Assembly (NCBI GenBank): GCA_020002185.1
Contig: CM034531.1
Span: 73,403,278 to 73,467,277, forward strand
Source: Paraescarpia echinospica
Taxonomy: Eukaryota; Annelida; Polychaeta; Sabellida; Siboglinidae
Reading direction: 5' to 3'
DNA length: 64,000 bases
This document shows positions 1 through 18,634 of this stretch, piece after piece. Each line of letters begins with the position of its first letter. Within the stretch, counting starts at the first letter, position 1. The position numbers were made by a program, and so were the translations under genes. A model generated the notes under the pieces. That model saw only the letters and a program-made list of their open reading frames with translations. It was not told the origin of the DNA and ran no database searches.

Positions 1-3
1 GTT

Positions 4-35
<32 letters not shown>

Positions 36-255
36 CGTTGTCGTCGTTGTCGTCGTTGTCGTCGTCGTCGTTGTCGTTGTCGTTGTCGTTTTTGTCGTCG
101 TTGTCGTCGTTGTCGTCGTTGTTGCTGTTGTTGTTGTCGTCGTTGTCGTTGTCGTCGTCGTTGTTGTCGTCGTTGTCGTTGTTGTCGTCGTCGTTGTCGT
201 CGTTGTTGTCGTCATTGTTGTCGTTGTTGTCGTCGTTGTTGTCGTTGTTGTCATT

Positions 256-305
<50 letters not shown>

Positions 306-397
306 CGTCGTCTTCGTTGTTGTTGTTGTCGTCGGTGTTGTTGTCGTTGTTGTTGTCGTCGCCGTCGTCGTCATCGTTGTTGTTGCCGTCATCGTGA
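1..397 (+). repeat. GTC/GTT trinucleotide microsatellite
   Basis: About 400 bp of imperfect GTCGTT/GTTGTC repeats run up to 20 bp before the first visible transporter exon, so the repeat sits in an intron. It reads as a Ser/Leu-rich open frame, but this is a by-product of the repeat. It continues past the left edge of the window. Confidence 0.93.
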
Positions 398-417
398 CCA
401 ACCACTTGTTGTTGCAG

Positions 418-8919
<8,502 letters not shown>

Positions 8920-9075
8920 CAGCGACAACTCCGGAACAAGTTACCGAAGAAGCCGCTTTGGACAGTATCGCAACGAACATCGATATACGATTGCAGCGTT
9001 TGACGGCCCAGCAGAAACACTGTTCCGAGTAATACGCAGTGTTGGCCTGACGCAGGAGTAGTTTGAATGTTTAAT

Positions 9076-9081
9076 AATAAA
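9076..9081 (+). promoter_or_regulatory. Candidate polyadenylation signal of the SLC6 gene
   Basis: This AATAAA lies 157 nt after the transporter stop codon, in a short AT-rich run. It is the first canonical signal downstream. Confidence 0.5.
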
Positions 9082-9414
9082 AATATCGAACCGTTTATTC
9101 TGCTGAAATGACGGTTTATCCGAAAAAGTTGGAGACGGACGGGTATAAATGCAATGGCAGCAGTTCTGTCTTGCCATTGTACTATCGCAGGTGTAGCGAT
9201 GGTCAATGAAGAAGTATGGAGATGAGTTGAGCAACGGACACCCCCTGTGAGCATCATCCCCCGTCTCTGTGGAAGAGGACAGCGTGTTCTATTGCGTGGC
9301 AAATCTATTGACTCCACTCTTTAGTACGTTCACACAAAGACTGCAGCGACGGACCGCAGACGTCTGGTCTGGAACGGCGCTGTTAATTGTATCACAGATG
9401 GTTTACATGTCAGG

Positions 9415-9835
9415 TAGAGAACAGTAGGTGGAAAGATAAGAAGAAGACACTAGTTGAAAAGTCAAGTAGAAGACACTAGCTGAAAGTGTCCGGTAGAAGA
9501 CACTAGCTGAAATGTCAGATAGAAAAGGGGAGCGCAAGTGTCACATAGAAGACACTAGCTGAATTGTTGCCCGATAGAAGACGCTAGCCAAAGTGTCAGA
9601 CAGAAAGCGCGAGCGCAAGTTTCAGGTAAAAAGAGACATTAGCTGAAAGTGTCCAGTAGAAGACATTAGTGGAAGTGTTCGGCAGAAGACACTAGCGTAA
9701 GTGTCGTCCGGTAGAGGACACTAACGGAAATGTCATGCAGAAGATTAGAGCGCAAGTGTCAGGCATTTGCGTAAGTGTCATATAGAATTAAGACACTAAT
9801 TTACATGTCAGGTAGAAGACTCGAGCGCAAGTAGG
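9415..9835 (+). repeat. Irregular minisatellite downstream of the SLC6 gene
   Basis: Repeats of GTAGAAGACACTAGCTGAAAG-like units with variable spacing (about 27-45 bp). Many copies are substituted. No coding potential seen. Confidence 0.8.
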
Positions 9836-10039
9836 GACAAGTGAAGCCATTGTCGTAATAATATTTTACTAGCACGTGGTTGTAAAATATCAACACTTCT
9901 AAAATGTCTGGAACCCCTTCACAATCTAGTCCTGTTTCCTGAATTACGTACACATGATTTAAAATCAATTTGCACTCCCAGGATTCCATGGATTGTTGAA
10001 AACTTTACTTTTAAGCAAAATATTATCTCGAATAGTTGA

Positions 10040-10165
10040 AAAAAATACTCACACCTCATTTAGTACAATAGCTATCTACCGGAAATACTCATACCTCATT
10101 TAGTACAATAGCTATCTACCGGAAATACTCACACCTCATTTAGTACAATAGCTATCCATCGGAAA
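10040..10165 (+). repeat. Three tandem copies of a 40-bp unit
   Basis: The unit GGAAATACTCACACCTCATT and the following 20 bp is repeated three times almost perfectly, ending in a diverged third copy. Confidence 0.85.
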
Positions 10166-10460
10166 TAAACATTGTATTATATTGAAAAAATAATGGTCAG
10201 GCAAATCGTCCCTGCGTATTATATATATATGTGTGTGTGTGTGTGTGTTTGATATTTGTTTAGATTGTTTGATTACGTCTGGGTGGTCTTTATTGTAAAT
10301 GTTGTAATAGTGGTTCAATTACAACATCAATGTATATGCTGCAAATGCAGCACAAATCCATCCGGTGTTTAGATAAATAGACCTACATATGACATAGAGG
10401 TATACATGTAGTACTAATAATAACAGCAATAATGACACAATGCGGGGGTTGACGAAGATG

Positions 10461-10463
<3 letters not shown>

Positions 10464-10494
<31 letters not shown>
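10464..10494 (+). repeat. (TA)n microsatellite
   Basis: Pure TA dinucleotide run. A short (GT)n run lies at 10230-10248. The rest of 10170-10950 is AT-rich, with no gene that I can support. Confidence 0.9.
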
Positions 10495-10497
<3 letters not shown>

Positions 10498-10954
10498 TTA
10501 TCTTTTGGGGTAATATCGTATTTATTCAATTATTTCTACATGTTTTATATGACAATCAATTGTACATGAATTTGTTTTATCTTAAAACTTGTGTTAGTGT
10601 ATTATGTAAAAGTAAACAATAATAATACTATGTATGTGTATGCATGCTTAAAAATACGTGTATTCGAGTATGCGTGCGTATCTTCTTACATGTAAATAGC
10701 GTAACGTTAGCACATATTATAGAAGTACTATAATTCAATGATTGGTGAAGTTGCGTTGAAACAGCGCACGAGACTTTGTGTTAGACGCTCGTGAATTAGG
10801 TTGCTCATTGGGAGACACCGTGTAAACCGAGGTAGCGGCAGACCTGTTGGAGATTGGTTCATTTCGGCTCTACACAAAATATCCTGGGTGAATGCAGCCA
10901 GCGCCATTTACAAAATAAATTAATTCAAGTCAATTTAGCCTAACAGTAACAATA

Positions 10955-11215
10955 TACCTGCCAGCTCTCCCCGAATTTCCGGGAGTCTCCTTGAATTTTT
11001 GGTATATAAGCAAATACCCCGGACTTCCACTTAAAATCTCCAACAGCACTCCCTCCCATCTTCCGATGTCATCACCAGTGACAGCGGGAGCTAGACGTGC
11101 CGAACTGTTGACGTTCCGGGAAGAAATCTCCCACAGCACTCCCCGTCTTCCGAGACAGCGTGACATGGGAAGCGCGCTGAACCGCTGGTGAATCTCCCGG
11201 AATTCAAATGTGTGT
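10955..11215. repeat. Probable dispersed repeat with CTCCC/GGGAG blocks
   Basis: The segment starts CCAGCTCTCCCCGAATTTCC and ends CTCCCGGAATTC, with several internal ATCTCC(A/C)ACAGCACTCCC repeats. It is much more GC-rich than its flanks. It resembles CTCCCGGA-type interspersed repeats that I recall from animal genomes, but I cannot name the family. The open frames on both strands have no recognisable domain. Confidence 0.4.
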
Positions 11216-11619
11216 GATGTTAGAACAAAAAACATACAGTAACTTTAAATAAATCAGCAGTCCTATCACAATGCAAACACACATTTTGCTATACATTCCT
11301 CTGTTTACATTTTGAAAGAAATTCTCCCCACAATTCCATGTTCGCACAAGCGCAATCGCAAATATTGGCGATCTCCAAACAGGTCTCTGCTACGGTATCT
11401 CACACACAGCGGATGTAGACCTAAAATGCTGACTGCGAGCAGCCTGTGAAGGAGTCGTTGAAGGGTTGCATGCTGTAAGATAATGTAATATATATATACC
11501 AGTGTCATCGTAGATTGATAGTGTTTCTACGCTGAGTGACTGTCTCTGTAGTTGTACGTTCTCACTATTCCAACACAGTTGCAATAAAGTCGGTTTGTAT
11601 AAAAGTCGTTTGTCACACA

Positions 11620-11683
11620 AAAATGGCCTAGTGTTTCTTGAATAAAGATGAAGATCTTTATTCAAGAAACACTAAGCCATTTT
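11620..11683. repeat. 30-bp inverted repeat with 4-nt loop
   Basis: Arms 11620-11649 and 11654-11683 are complementary with one mismatch around a GAAG loop. The core arm is AGTGTTTCTTGAATAAAGAT. As RNA it would form a 30-bp hairpin. Confidence 0.85.
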
Positions 11684-11894
11684 AGTCATAAAAAATGATA
11701 TGGATAGCATAACGTTAGCTGTGAATGAACATCCTGATAGCCAATATGCATGAAGAGAATTAAAGTTTCATTCAGTTAAACTACCATTTTAGAAAGGAAA
11801 CAAAATGCAAATGTTTGGGCCTATATATTTAAACGGATTAATATAATCTAATAAGTTGCAACTATAAACAACCAGTAACAATAACAATCCAAAA

Positions 11895-12165
11895 TATGGA
11901 GCGCAGTGGTGCAGTGGCTAGAGCTTCAGACTGTCGACCGAGAGAACCCGGGTTCGAATCCTATGTTGCGGTGTCGAACCTTGGGCAAGTTAGTTTTAGT
12001 CAGGAAGCATATGCAACTAAAAAGGTGCCCGTGGGAATTTACTGGTGAAAGCAAACCATGAGTGTAGCTGGCTAACGGGAACCCCCCAAAAAACACGAAA
12101 ACACTTGTCGGCAGTCTGGGAATCTGTTTTATGAGTTATTAAAAATGCGTGGGAGACACTCTACA
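11895..12165 (+). mobile_element. tRNA-derived SINE
   Basis: The head has tRNA-like Pol III promoter boxes: an A-box-like GTGGCTAGAGC and a B box GGTTCGAATCC about 35 bp later. A TCGAACCTTGGGCAAGTT body follows. The tail region (about 12032-12190) is shared, inverted, with 14710-14885. It does not fold as an intact tRNA gene, and the acceptor end is missing. Confidence 0.7.
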
Positions 12166-14709
12166 TACAAATGATATATTTAATTTGTTTGTAAATATGA
12201 CACATGTATTTCTCTGGTGAGAAAGAGTTGATCAATGGGAATAAAAATTGTATGGAATGTTTTTCACTCGGATCAGCCATTGCCATGGTAGTAAACAAAA
12301 TGGCGGCAGCATTGGGAAAATATAGCATATTTTGCGCACGGTCTGCTGTCATTACCAAAGTAGATTAAATCACAATTCTTTCTCTGTCATGTCTACAGTA
12401 TATGTTGTTACGTATCTATAACCGCAAGTTTGACGTATTTGTAAGTAATATATTTTATTTTTAATAAAAGTAAATTGTCAAAAAATCTGCGGTTTTTCGT
12501 AATTTAATATTAATTAATAACTAAATCACAAACGAATTATACATCTTATTACAAATTTCTCTTTGTAATTTTATGGAATAAGTAATTCAGAAACTAACAA
12601 CCTACACATAGTTGTATTGGCCCCCAAAGATAGAACAATGGCATTTATTACTCGATAGAGGCATGGATTGGCCACGAATAAATGTGATTTCAAGGTACGC
12701 CGTTGTTACACAAATAAACTGTCCTGAAAAGAAACACACAAATCTGTTTGGAATATGAGGGAAACTCATTTTCAGTAAATGTTAAAAAACTTTCATTTAG
12801 GTGTAAGCCTAGAGTTTTCCCACAATGGCTCGTGCTACGCTAGGCATCCGGTGAGTAATCAAACGAAACAGTGTCCACTCATCATGTGACACTGTTTTAG
12901 TTATTTTAATATTCTACTCGAACACAGACCAGGTAGGAATGAACAAAAGGGCGAAGTGAAAATGTGAGAAGTAGAAATGTGAGAAGTGACTGCCTACTAT
13001 GGATTGTACATTTCTATACTGTCGCCCATGTCGACTTTGCAGAAATGTAACCTCCATGGTGTTATACACTACTTATGCTAACTTTGAAATTATTTCCCTT
13101 ACTTCAAATATAGAGTTAACCAACTCATCCGAAGAGCGCTCTGTGAACGAACAGCCTAGTACGGTTACTTGCAAGTTCCTTCATCGGTGGTTACCTAGTC
13201 ATTTCCTGTGCCCTATTGCGGAACCTCGATTAAATATTTTGACAGGTCACCACCAGATTTTCTCTTGTATATTTTTTAACAAAATACACCCCACCGATCC
13301 AATCGTCTTTGGACAAATGCTACAGTAGAAATAGTATCTCTCCACCTTTGCACAGCTTCATATAATAGCATGTGTATGTGTTCTAGATACAAACAAAATA
13401 ATATAATGTCAGCGCCGTTACCACCACCACATCATCAGGCAATCTGTTCATCTACGGGCATTGAGGTATCTAATGTATAAGCATCCCCTCTGTTGCTATT
13501 ACAGTTAAGTTCTGTGCAGTGGGTGACCTGCAACGCACAAACCGTGGATCTCGGTGGTCGGAAGAGACACCGACATCCATTGCTTGGTTCCTTCTACCGG
13601 GTGTTATGCTTTGGGAAGTGAGAGATTCTTCAGGAGGAAATAAAATACTCTCTCTTTCTTTTCTGGAATCACGCAGCTAATGGTCTCGAGCTAAAAAGCA
13701 CATATGACCGTTGCATTAACTGTTGCCAAGATACTTGTTCTGATGATGATGCCGCATTATTATTATTATTAAAGGCGTTATTGTCAATTTGTCACAGACT
13801 CTGTTTCTATTCGTTTACATATCCAACTCACACAAATGCATGTTCATAATTATTGTATAAATGACAAAGGTGGCGGTGGGTTGATTCAGTATGTCTGCAT
13901 TTTTTTAAATACCCACCAAACAATCAGGTGCGTGTGTTGACTGAATGCTGTCTCATTTTTATTGCACATCGGGTGTTTAACGTAACAGGCGCTATTAAAG
14001 GAAGACACTATCTAAATGACGATTTTTTAATAAATTACTGAAAATTAATTTCCGCCATATTCCAATAGCTTTATGTGTATTTACCAGCAATCAAGATAAT
14101 TCACTTCTATAATAATGACATGCCTCTATATCACATTTATTTGTGAACAAAGTGGGCCTCTATCAAGTAATATATTATGTTGTTCAATCTTTAGCGGCCA
14201 TTTACAGGAAATGTAATTTATTAGTTTTGCGTGCAACATATATCGGGTAATATAAATGTCCGGACAGTCAGGTTTAGAATGTTGTATTCGGTATTATATT
14301 CTCCTTACAACTACAAAGAGATATAAGTAATAAGTTGCACAAGTATTTTATGACTTAGGTGTTTATAACGAAAAAAACATAGATTTTTCGACAATTAATG
14401 TTAATAAAATAGAGCATATAATTTATTTTAAATATAATATAATTTATTTAAAATATTTAAAATATACCGTTAAAGTTACATAACAAAACATAGGATAAAT
14501 ATAATAGAGAGGAAGTTATTATATCATCTGATATGGTAACGACAGGAGACCGTGCGCAAAGTATGATATAAATTCCCATTATAGCAGCAATTTCGTTTGT
14601 TACAGTGGCTTTTCGTTTCTTAGCAGAGGGTTTTAGTGAAAAACGTTGCATACATTTTTACTCTCATTGTTCTACGCTTTTCAAACGGCAAAACAGATTT
14701 GTCATAATT
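12166..14709. other. AT-rich intergenic stretch without recognisable genes
   Basis: No ORF with a recognisable domain was found here. A 109-codon frame at 12999-13328 and a 65-codon frame at 12161-12358 (minus) show no motif. Small ATT and GAT runs occur near 13744-13775. The stretch is bracketed by inverted copies of one SINE-like sequence. Confidence 0.5.
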
Positions 14710-14885
14710 ATAAAAAATCTAAATATATCCTATGCAGGTGGAGCGTCTCCCACGCATTTTTAACCACTCATAAAAAATGTCTGGACAAATTCCGAGACTG
14801 CCGACTTGTGTCTTTTTGTTCTTTTGTGTCTCCTTTACCCAACTGCACTGATGGTTTGTTTTAACCACTAAATTCCAATTGACGC
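14710..14885 (-). mobile_element. Inverted partial copy of the SINE at 11.9-12.2 kb
   Basis: Read on the minus strand it matches the body and tail of the 11895-12165 element (AAGTCGGCAGTCT, ATGAGTNGTTAAAAATGCGT, GGGAGAC) at roughly 80% by eye. The tRNA head is not clear. Confidence 0.6.
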
Positions 14886-14976
14886 CTGTCCGGTGTAATT
14901 TGTTCCAGTCGAATTGGTACAGTTGTCAGTCACGCGTTTAGCCTTCGCGCTACAGCGTTTGTGACGTCAGCGACAA

Positions 14977-14977
<1 letters not shown>

Positions 14978-15047
<70 letters not shown>

Positions 15048-15162
15048 ATGTGTGTGTGTGTATGTGCGTGTGTGTGTTTGTTTGTTTGTGTGTCTGTGTG
15101 CGCGCGTGCCTGGGTGTGTGCGTGCGTGCATGTGTGCGAGCATGCGTATGTGTGTTTATCGT
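14978..15162 (+). repeat. (GT)n/GC compound microsatellite
   Basis: GT repeat passing into TTTG and GTGC repeats. The 78-101 codon frames over it are artefacts. Confidence 0.92.
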
Positions 15163-15177
15163 AATTAGTACACCAAT

Positions 15178-15400
15178 ATATGTCAAGCCGGAAGAGATGG
15201 GAAGGCCACTTGGTAAGAATGGGTGTAAGCAAATTTACGAAGGGAGCAGAGGCGGAAACATATCAAGGATGTAGCTGAAGGGGAAAACCACAGCTGAGGT
15301 GGAAGGACTTCGTAAAAAGAGGGAGTTTATAACATCTGTGGAAGATAAAAGATGGAGAGAGGGGACTATTGATATGAAACAATGCGTGAAAGAACAGGAT
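15178..15400 (+). pseudogene. Remnant of a LINE ORF2 C-terminal tail
   Basis: A plus-strand frame with one stop reads RRWEGHL, then after about 30 residues LRWKDFVK and later RWREGT. This spacing resembles the extreme C-terminus of some LINE ORF2 proteins. The assignment is by motif only. Confidence 0.4.
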
Positions 15401-15424
15401 AAACATACAATTCCAGTTCTCTGA

Positions 15425-15893
15425 ATAGAGAGAACCTTACGAATACGAATGCATTTATTTCAGGCAAAAAACCATATGCAATTGGTACATATAAATAAAA
15501 AATACACAGCTTTTTAAAAGTAGATAAGTTAGGCATATAAATAGATTTAAAAAGTAATCATAAGTTAAATAAAGTTAATAAATAAGTTTAAAAAAATTGT
15601 TTTAATAAATATGTAAAACATGTTATATAATCACCGTTTCACAATGTACTGAGATTCGGCCCAGCTAGACGACATTGGCCCATTAACATTGTGTGTACAA
15701 TTGTACATACACTTTATCAGATCATTGTTAATGTTGAGAATCCGTTTTCTAAAACCGTAAACATTCTTACGCAATAGGGCGTCAACAGTATGAATAGCAT
15801 TATTGACAAACATGCTACACGCACTGTCCCATCGATGGTATCCTAGGATCCGTCTATGCACATTGTTGTAGGCAACTTTAAGTCAAAGTGCGG
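15425..15893 (-). mobile_element. LINE 3' end (ORF2 C-terminus and 3' UTR)
   Basis: The minus strand reads VAYNNVHRRILGYHRWDSA, then MFVNNAIHTVDALLRKNVYGF, a layout typical of the C-terminal end of several LINE ORF2 proteins, ending at a stop near 15633. The 3' UTR ends in CCTGAAATAAATGCATTCG, a LINE-like terminus also found at 49890-50065. The upstream RT domain is missing. A foreign ORF (15895-17583) lies in its place. Confidence 0.65.
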
Positions 15894-15894
15894 A

Positions 15895-17583
15895 CTGTCT
15901 CACTGCGTTTCATTGATGCTTCGTGAACATTGACGTTATTAAGCTTTTCTTGGAGCGATAAACCAACTTCTTCGACCTCGTCACAATTGACATCGTCACC
16001 ATCGGTACACGTATGCATACTGTCCACCCATAGCAATCAGACAGTCTCTGCGATCCCTCGTCCTCTAGTTAACCCTCCTCGGCTCTTTATAGATCGCATC
16101 ATTACTTGCTCAATTGTGAGATTTGTCCACAAGCCGGCCCAGTAACGATCGCTGCGACGCACTGTGTGATATCCATGCTCTGAAAATTGTGCATGCAACC
16201 AGGGGTGGCTAGAAGGCAGCTCTAACATCCACTGGAGACACGTGCGAACACTGTTGGCATAGTTGAAGTGGCCGGAGGCAGCAAATAAGTTCAGCATACG
16301 ACTAACTGCAGTTATGTGCATATTCCAGCTGCCTTTCCTGTCTGTACGAATGAACAGTTTTAAAGTGTTGATGTACTCCATATATATCAGCCACAATTTT
16401 GCCGTTCCTGAACACTTCTTTTGCTCACAATTGATGGCTTCCATGATGTCTTTCAGCTTCAGGAGAGCAGGTGACTCGCCAGTACTCTCAATACCGATTT
16501 CTTGAATTCTAAGCTGTTCGTAGCACCAACATAGCTCTTCTACTTCAGTCTCCTTCAGTATCTTGGTGGACTCGTGTAAATCGCAGTCAAGTTCATACAA
16601 AGTAATATCAAACTCCTCGTGACATTCCGGCTCAGCATCATTGGAAACTTCCTCACTTCCATCCTCTAAAGTGAATTCTCCCCTATCTTCGTCACCCATT
16701 TCAACGGTTGTCCTGTGATGAACCATGACAGGATCACCGTCGCCGCCCTGACTTGATTTCCTCGGAAGCACCGCTCCTATTAGTTTGGCCCATGAGAGCT
16801 ACTTCAATTAGAAAGTGTCCTCTTAGAGCTCTTGAAACAGCCTTCCCTGACATCATGTGTGTCACAGCATTCACACCGTAAACAGTTTCAAGCAAGTCCG
16901 AAAAGCCTGAACCTTCCATCAAGCTGCCGACGCTGCCGAGAAAGCTCATCGTGGCATGAAAGTCTCCTAACCTGCAGACTATGTTCTGTGACTTGGCATC
17001 GATTATTTCGACAGCTTTTCTCCAGAGTGGCTGATCAAACGTGATGGCGGTGTAGGAATGTTCAACTTCTCAGCTTGACTCTGACTGTACAGCAAGGTAG
17101 AGTAGATACATGTTTCATCAGCAGGGTTTGAGTCGATGATTGACAACATCTGCACACGAGATTGCGGTGGATGGCTACCGGCCAGTTGAGACGTCCTGCA
17201 TGAATCCCGACAACTTAGGCCGTGGGCTTGTGGAGTTGTTAAAGTACCAACCGGAGTGCCAAAGCAAATCTGAGTTTACAGAGGGGGGAGTACGGGAGTT
17301 CCAGCTCAGTGAGAGGCTTGTAAACCGTTGAAGATAGACCAGGCGTGTTTGGCTCGTCATACGATTGGATGGGAATTCCCTTGTTCGCCACAACTGTCTT
17401 AACTTGCATAATCTTGCGTCGCTCGATAGCTTGAGGTGTCATTTGAGGAACAGGTCTGCCAAACGTCGACACTGCAATCACACCCATTCCATAAAATGTT
17501 CCACGACCGCCCAGAGTTGCAACGTTGTAGTCAACGTTATTACCAACCCACTGGGTAAAACTACAAGGGTAAACAGGAATTAG
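15895..17583 (-). pseudogene. Degenerate copy of an uncharacterised multi-copy animal gene
   Basis: An intronless minus-strand coding remnant starts near VGNNVDYNVATLGGRGTF at about 17550 and continues MGVIAVSTFG, KGIPIQSYDEP, DLLWHSGW, DETCIYSTLL, CRLGDFHATMSFLGSVGSLM, HMMSGKAVSRALRGHFLIE and, in the final 244-codon frame, LWLIYMEYINTLKLFIR and YANSVRTCLQWMLELP. I recall near-identical blocks in many uncharacterised predicted proteins of invertebrates (recollection, not searched) and know of no function. It is broken by frameshifts near 17047 and 16760-16790, a stop near 16035 and at least one more change near 17250. It sits between two parts of a LINE on the same strand. Transposon cargo or a domesticated gene family are both possible. 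Confidence 0.65.
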
Positions 17584-17589
17584 ATCATC

Positions 17590-17800
17590 GAAGTTTAAAA
17601 TCAGTTATCATTGAATGTACGCTATGTGAACAGATAAAGTGATCTAACAACGGGGTAGAATTGTGTGCATCACTTTCATAAGTATTGGGAGTTCGACTAA
17701 ATTGTTCATAATCTGAGATTATCAGACCAATAGTGTCACATATATCGATTAGCTCAGCTTCAAAAGGAGTGCGTAAAGCAACACGTGTTGGAAAAAATAC
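17590..17800 (-). pseudogene. LINE endonuclease C-terminal remnant
   Basis: The minus strand reads RTPFEAELIDICDTIGLIIS, then NTYESDAHNSTPLLDHFICS, which resembles the region of LINE endonucleases just before the catalytic histidine. It is followed directly by the multi-copy ORF. Together with 15425-15893 it may be one LINE interrupted by that ORF. Confidence 0.5.
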
Positions 17801-18630
17801 ACGATTGTTTCAGCGCATGGCAAGACAATAGTGGATATTTGTTAAGTATATTTTTTAAAGTTATCGTTCATGTTATTCAAATTATGTCTGCCTCTCGTGA
17901 ATAAAAGCATTGATGTATGGCCTACAACAGGTGTTAGATACAGCTGTCAGAGAAAATTAGAAAAAGATATGTCCCTGAACAAAAAGAAAACTGAAACCAT
18001 AATCATCTCAAAGAAATATACATATATTTGGGGAACAGTCAAATTACGTGACACTGTTTGAATTAAATATGATGGAAAAAATTATAAAGCAGTCAACTAA
18101 ATTTGGCAAGCATACGTAACTTTGATCCCTCTGGAAGAAAAATAAATGCCAAGCCGAGCTTAATCTGCTCTCTCTCGCAAAGAAATAGTCAATGAATATG
18201 TAAGCCAAACATTTGATCTCCACTCCATTACCAAACTGCCATGATGATCTTAAAGTTGATGTTCATTTTCTAACTTTACTAGGTCTACACAGTTTGAAGA
18301 AAGCATAAATCGTTTACTTTGAACCGAATCGAACAAACAAAAGCACATTTATTCTTAATAAGTACGTAGAATAGCTTCTTAGGTAGCGGAGTGCAAAAAG
18401 GAAAAAAGTGAAGTGACGTAAGCACAACTAAGGTGCAATTTAAAACCAAATTTTAATGTCGTACGAAGTAACCGTGAAGGTGAACATCTTGAAGGAACCC
18501 TTCAGAGACAACATGTTACTTTCCAACCAGAAGAAAACTTGGATCTATTTACTAATTATCTCTCCGTTAGTAGGTAAGGGAGTGGTTACTAGGTAACGGA
18601 CTGGTAATACAGCAAACCTGTAAAGCCTGC
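17801..18630. other. AT-rich stretch without recognisable features
   Basis: A 63-codon plus-strand frame (17870-18061) shows no motif. I see no repeat or gene signal here. Confidence 0.45.
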
Positions 18631-18634
18631 ATAT

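Noticed and set aside
11900..11985. tRNA gene
   Set aside because: A and B boxes are present, but no acceptor-stem pairing or anticodon arm could be made. It continues into a SINE body.
12999..13328. 109-codon plus-strand frame
   Set aside because: No motif, no neighbouring exon signals and AT-rich composition. Probably chance.
15930..17583. Plus-strand frames across this block
   Set aside because: They are antisense to the better-supported minus-strand remnant.
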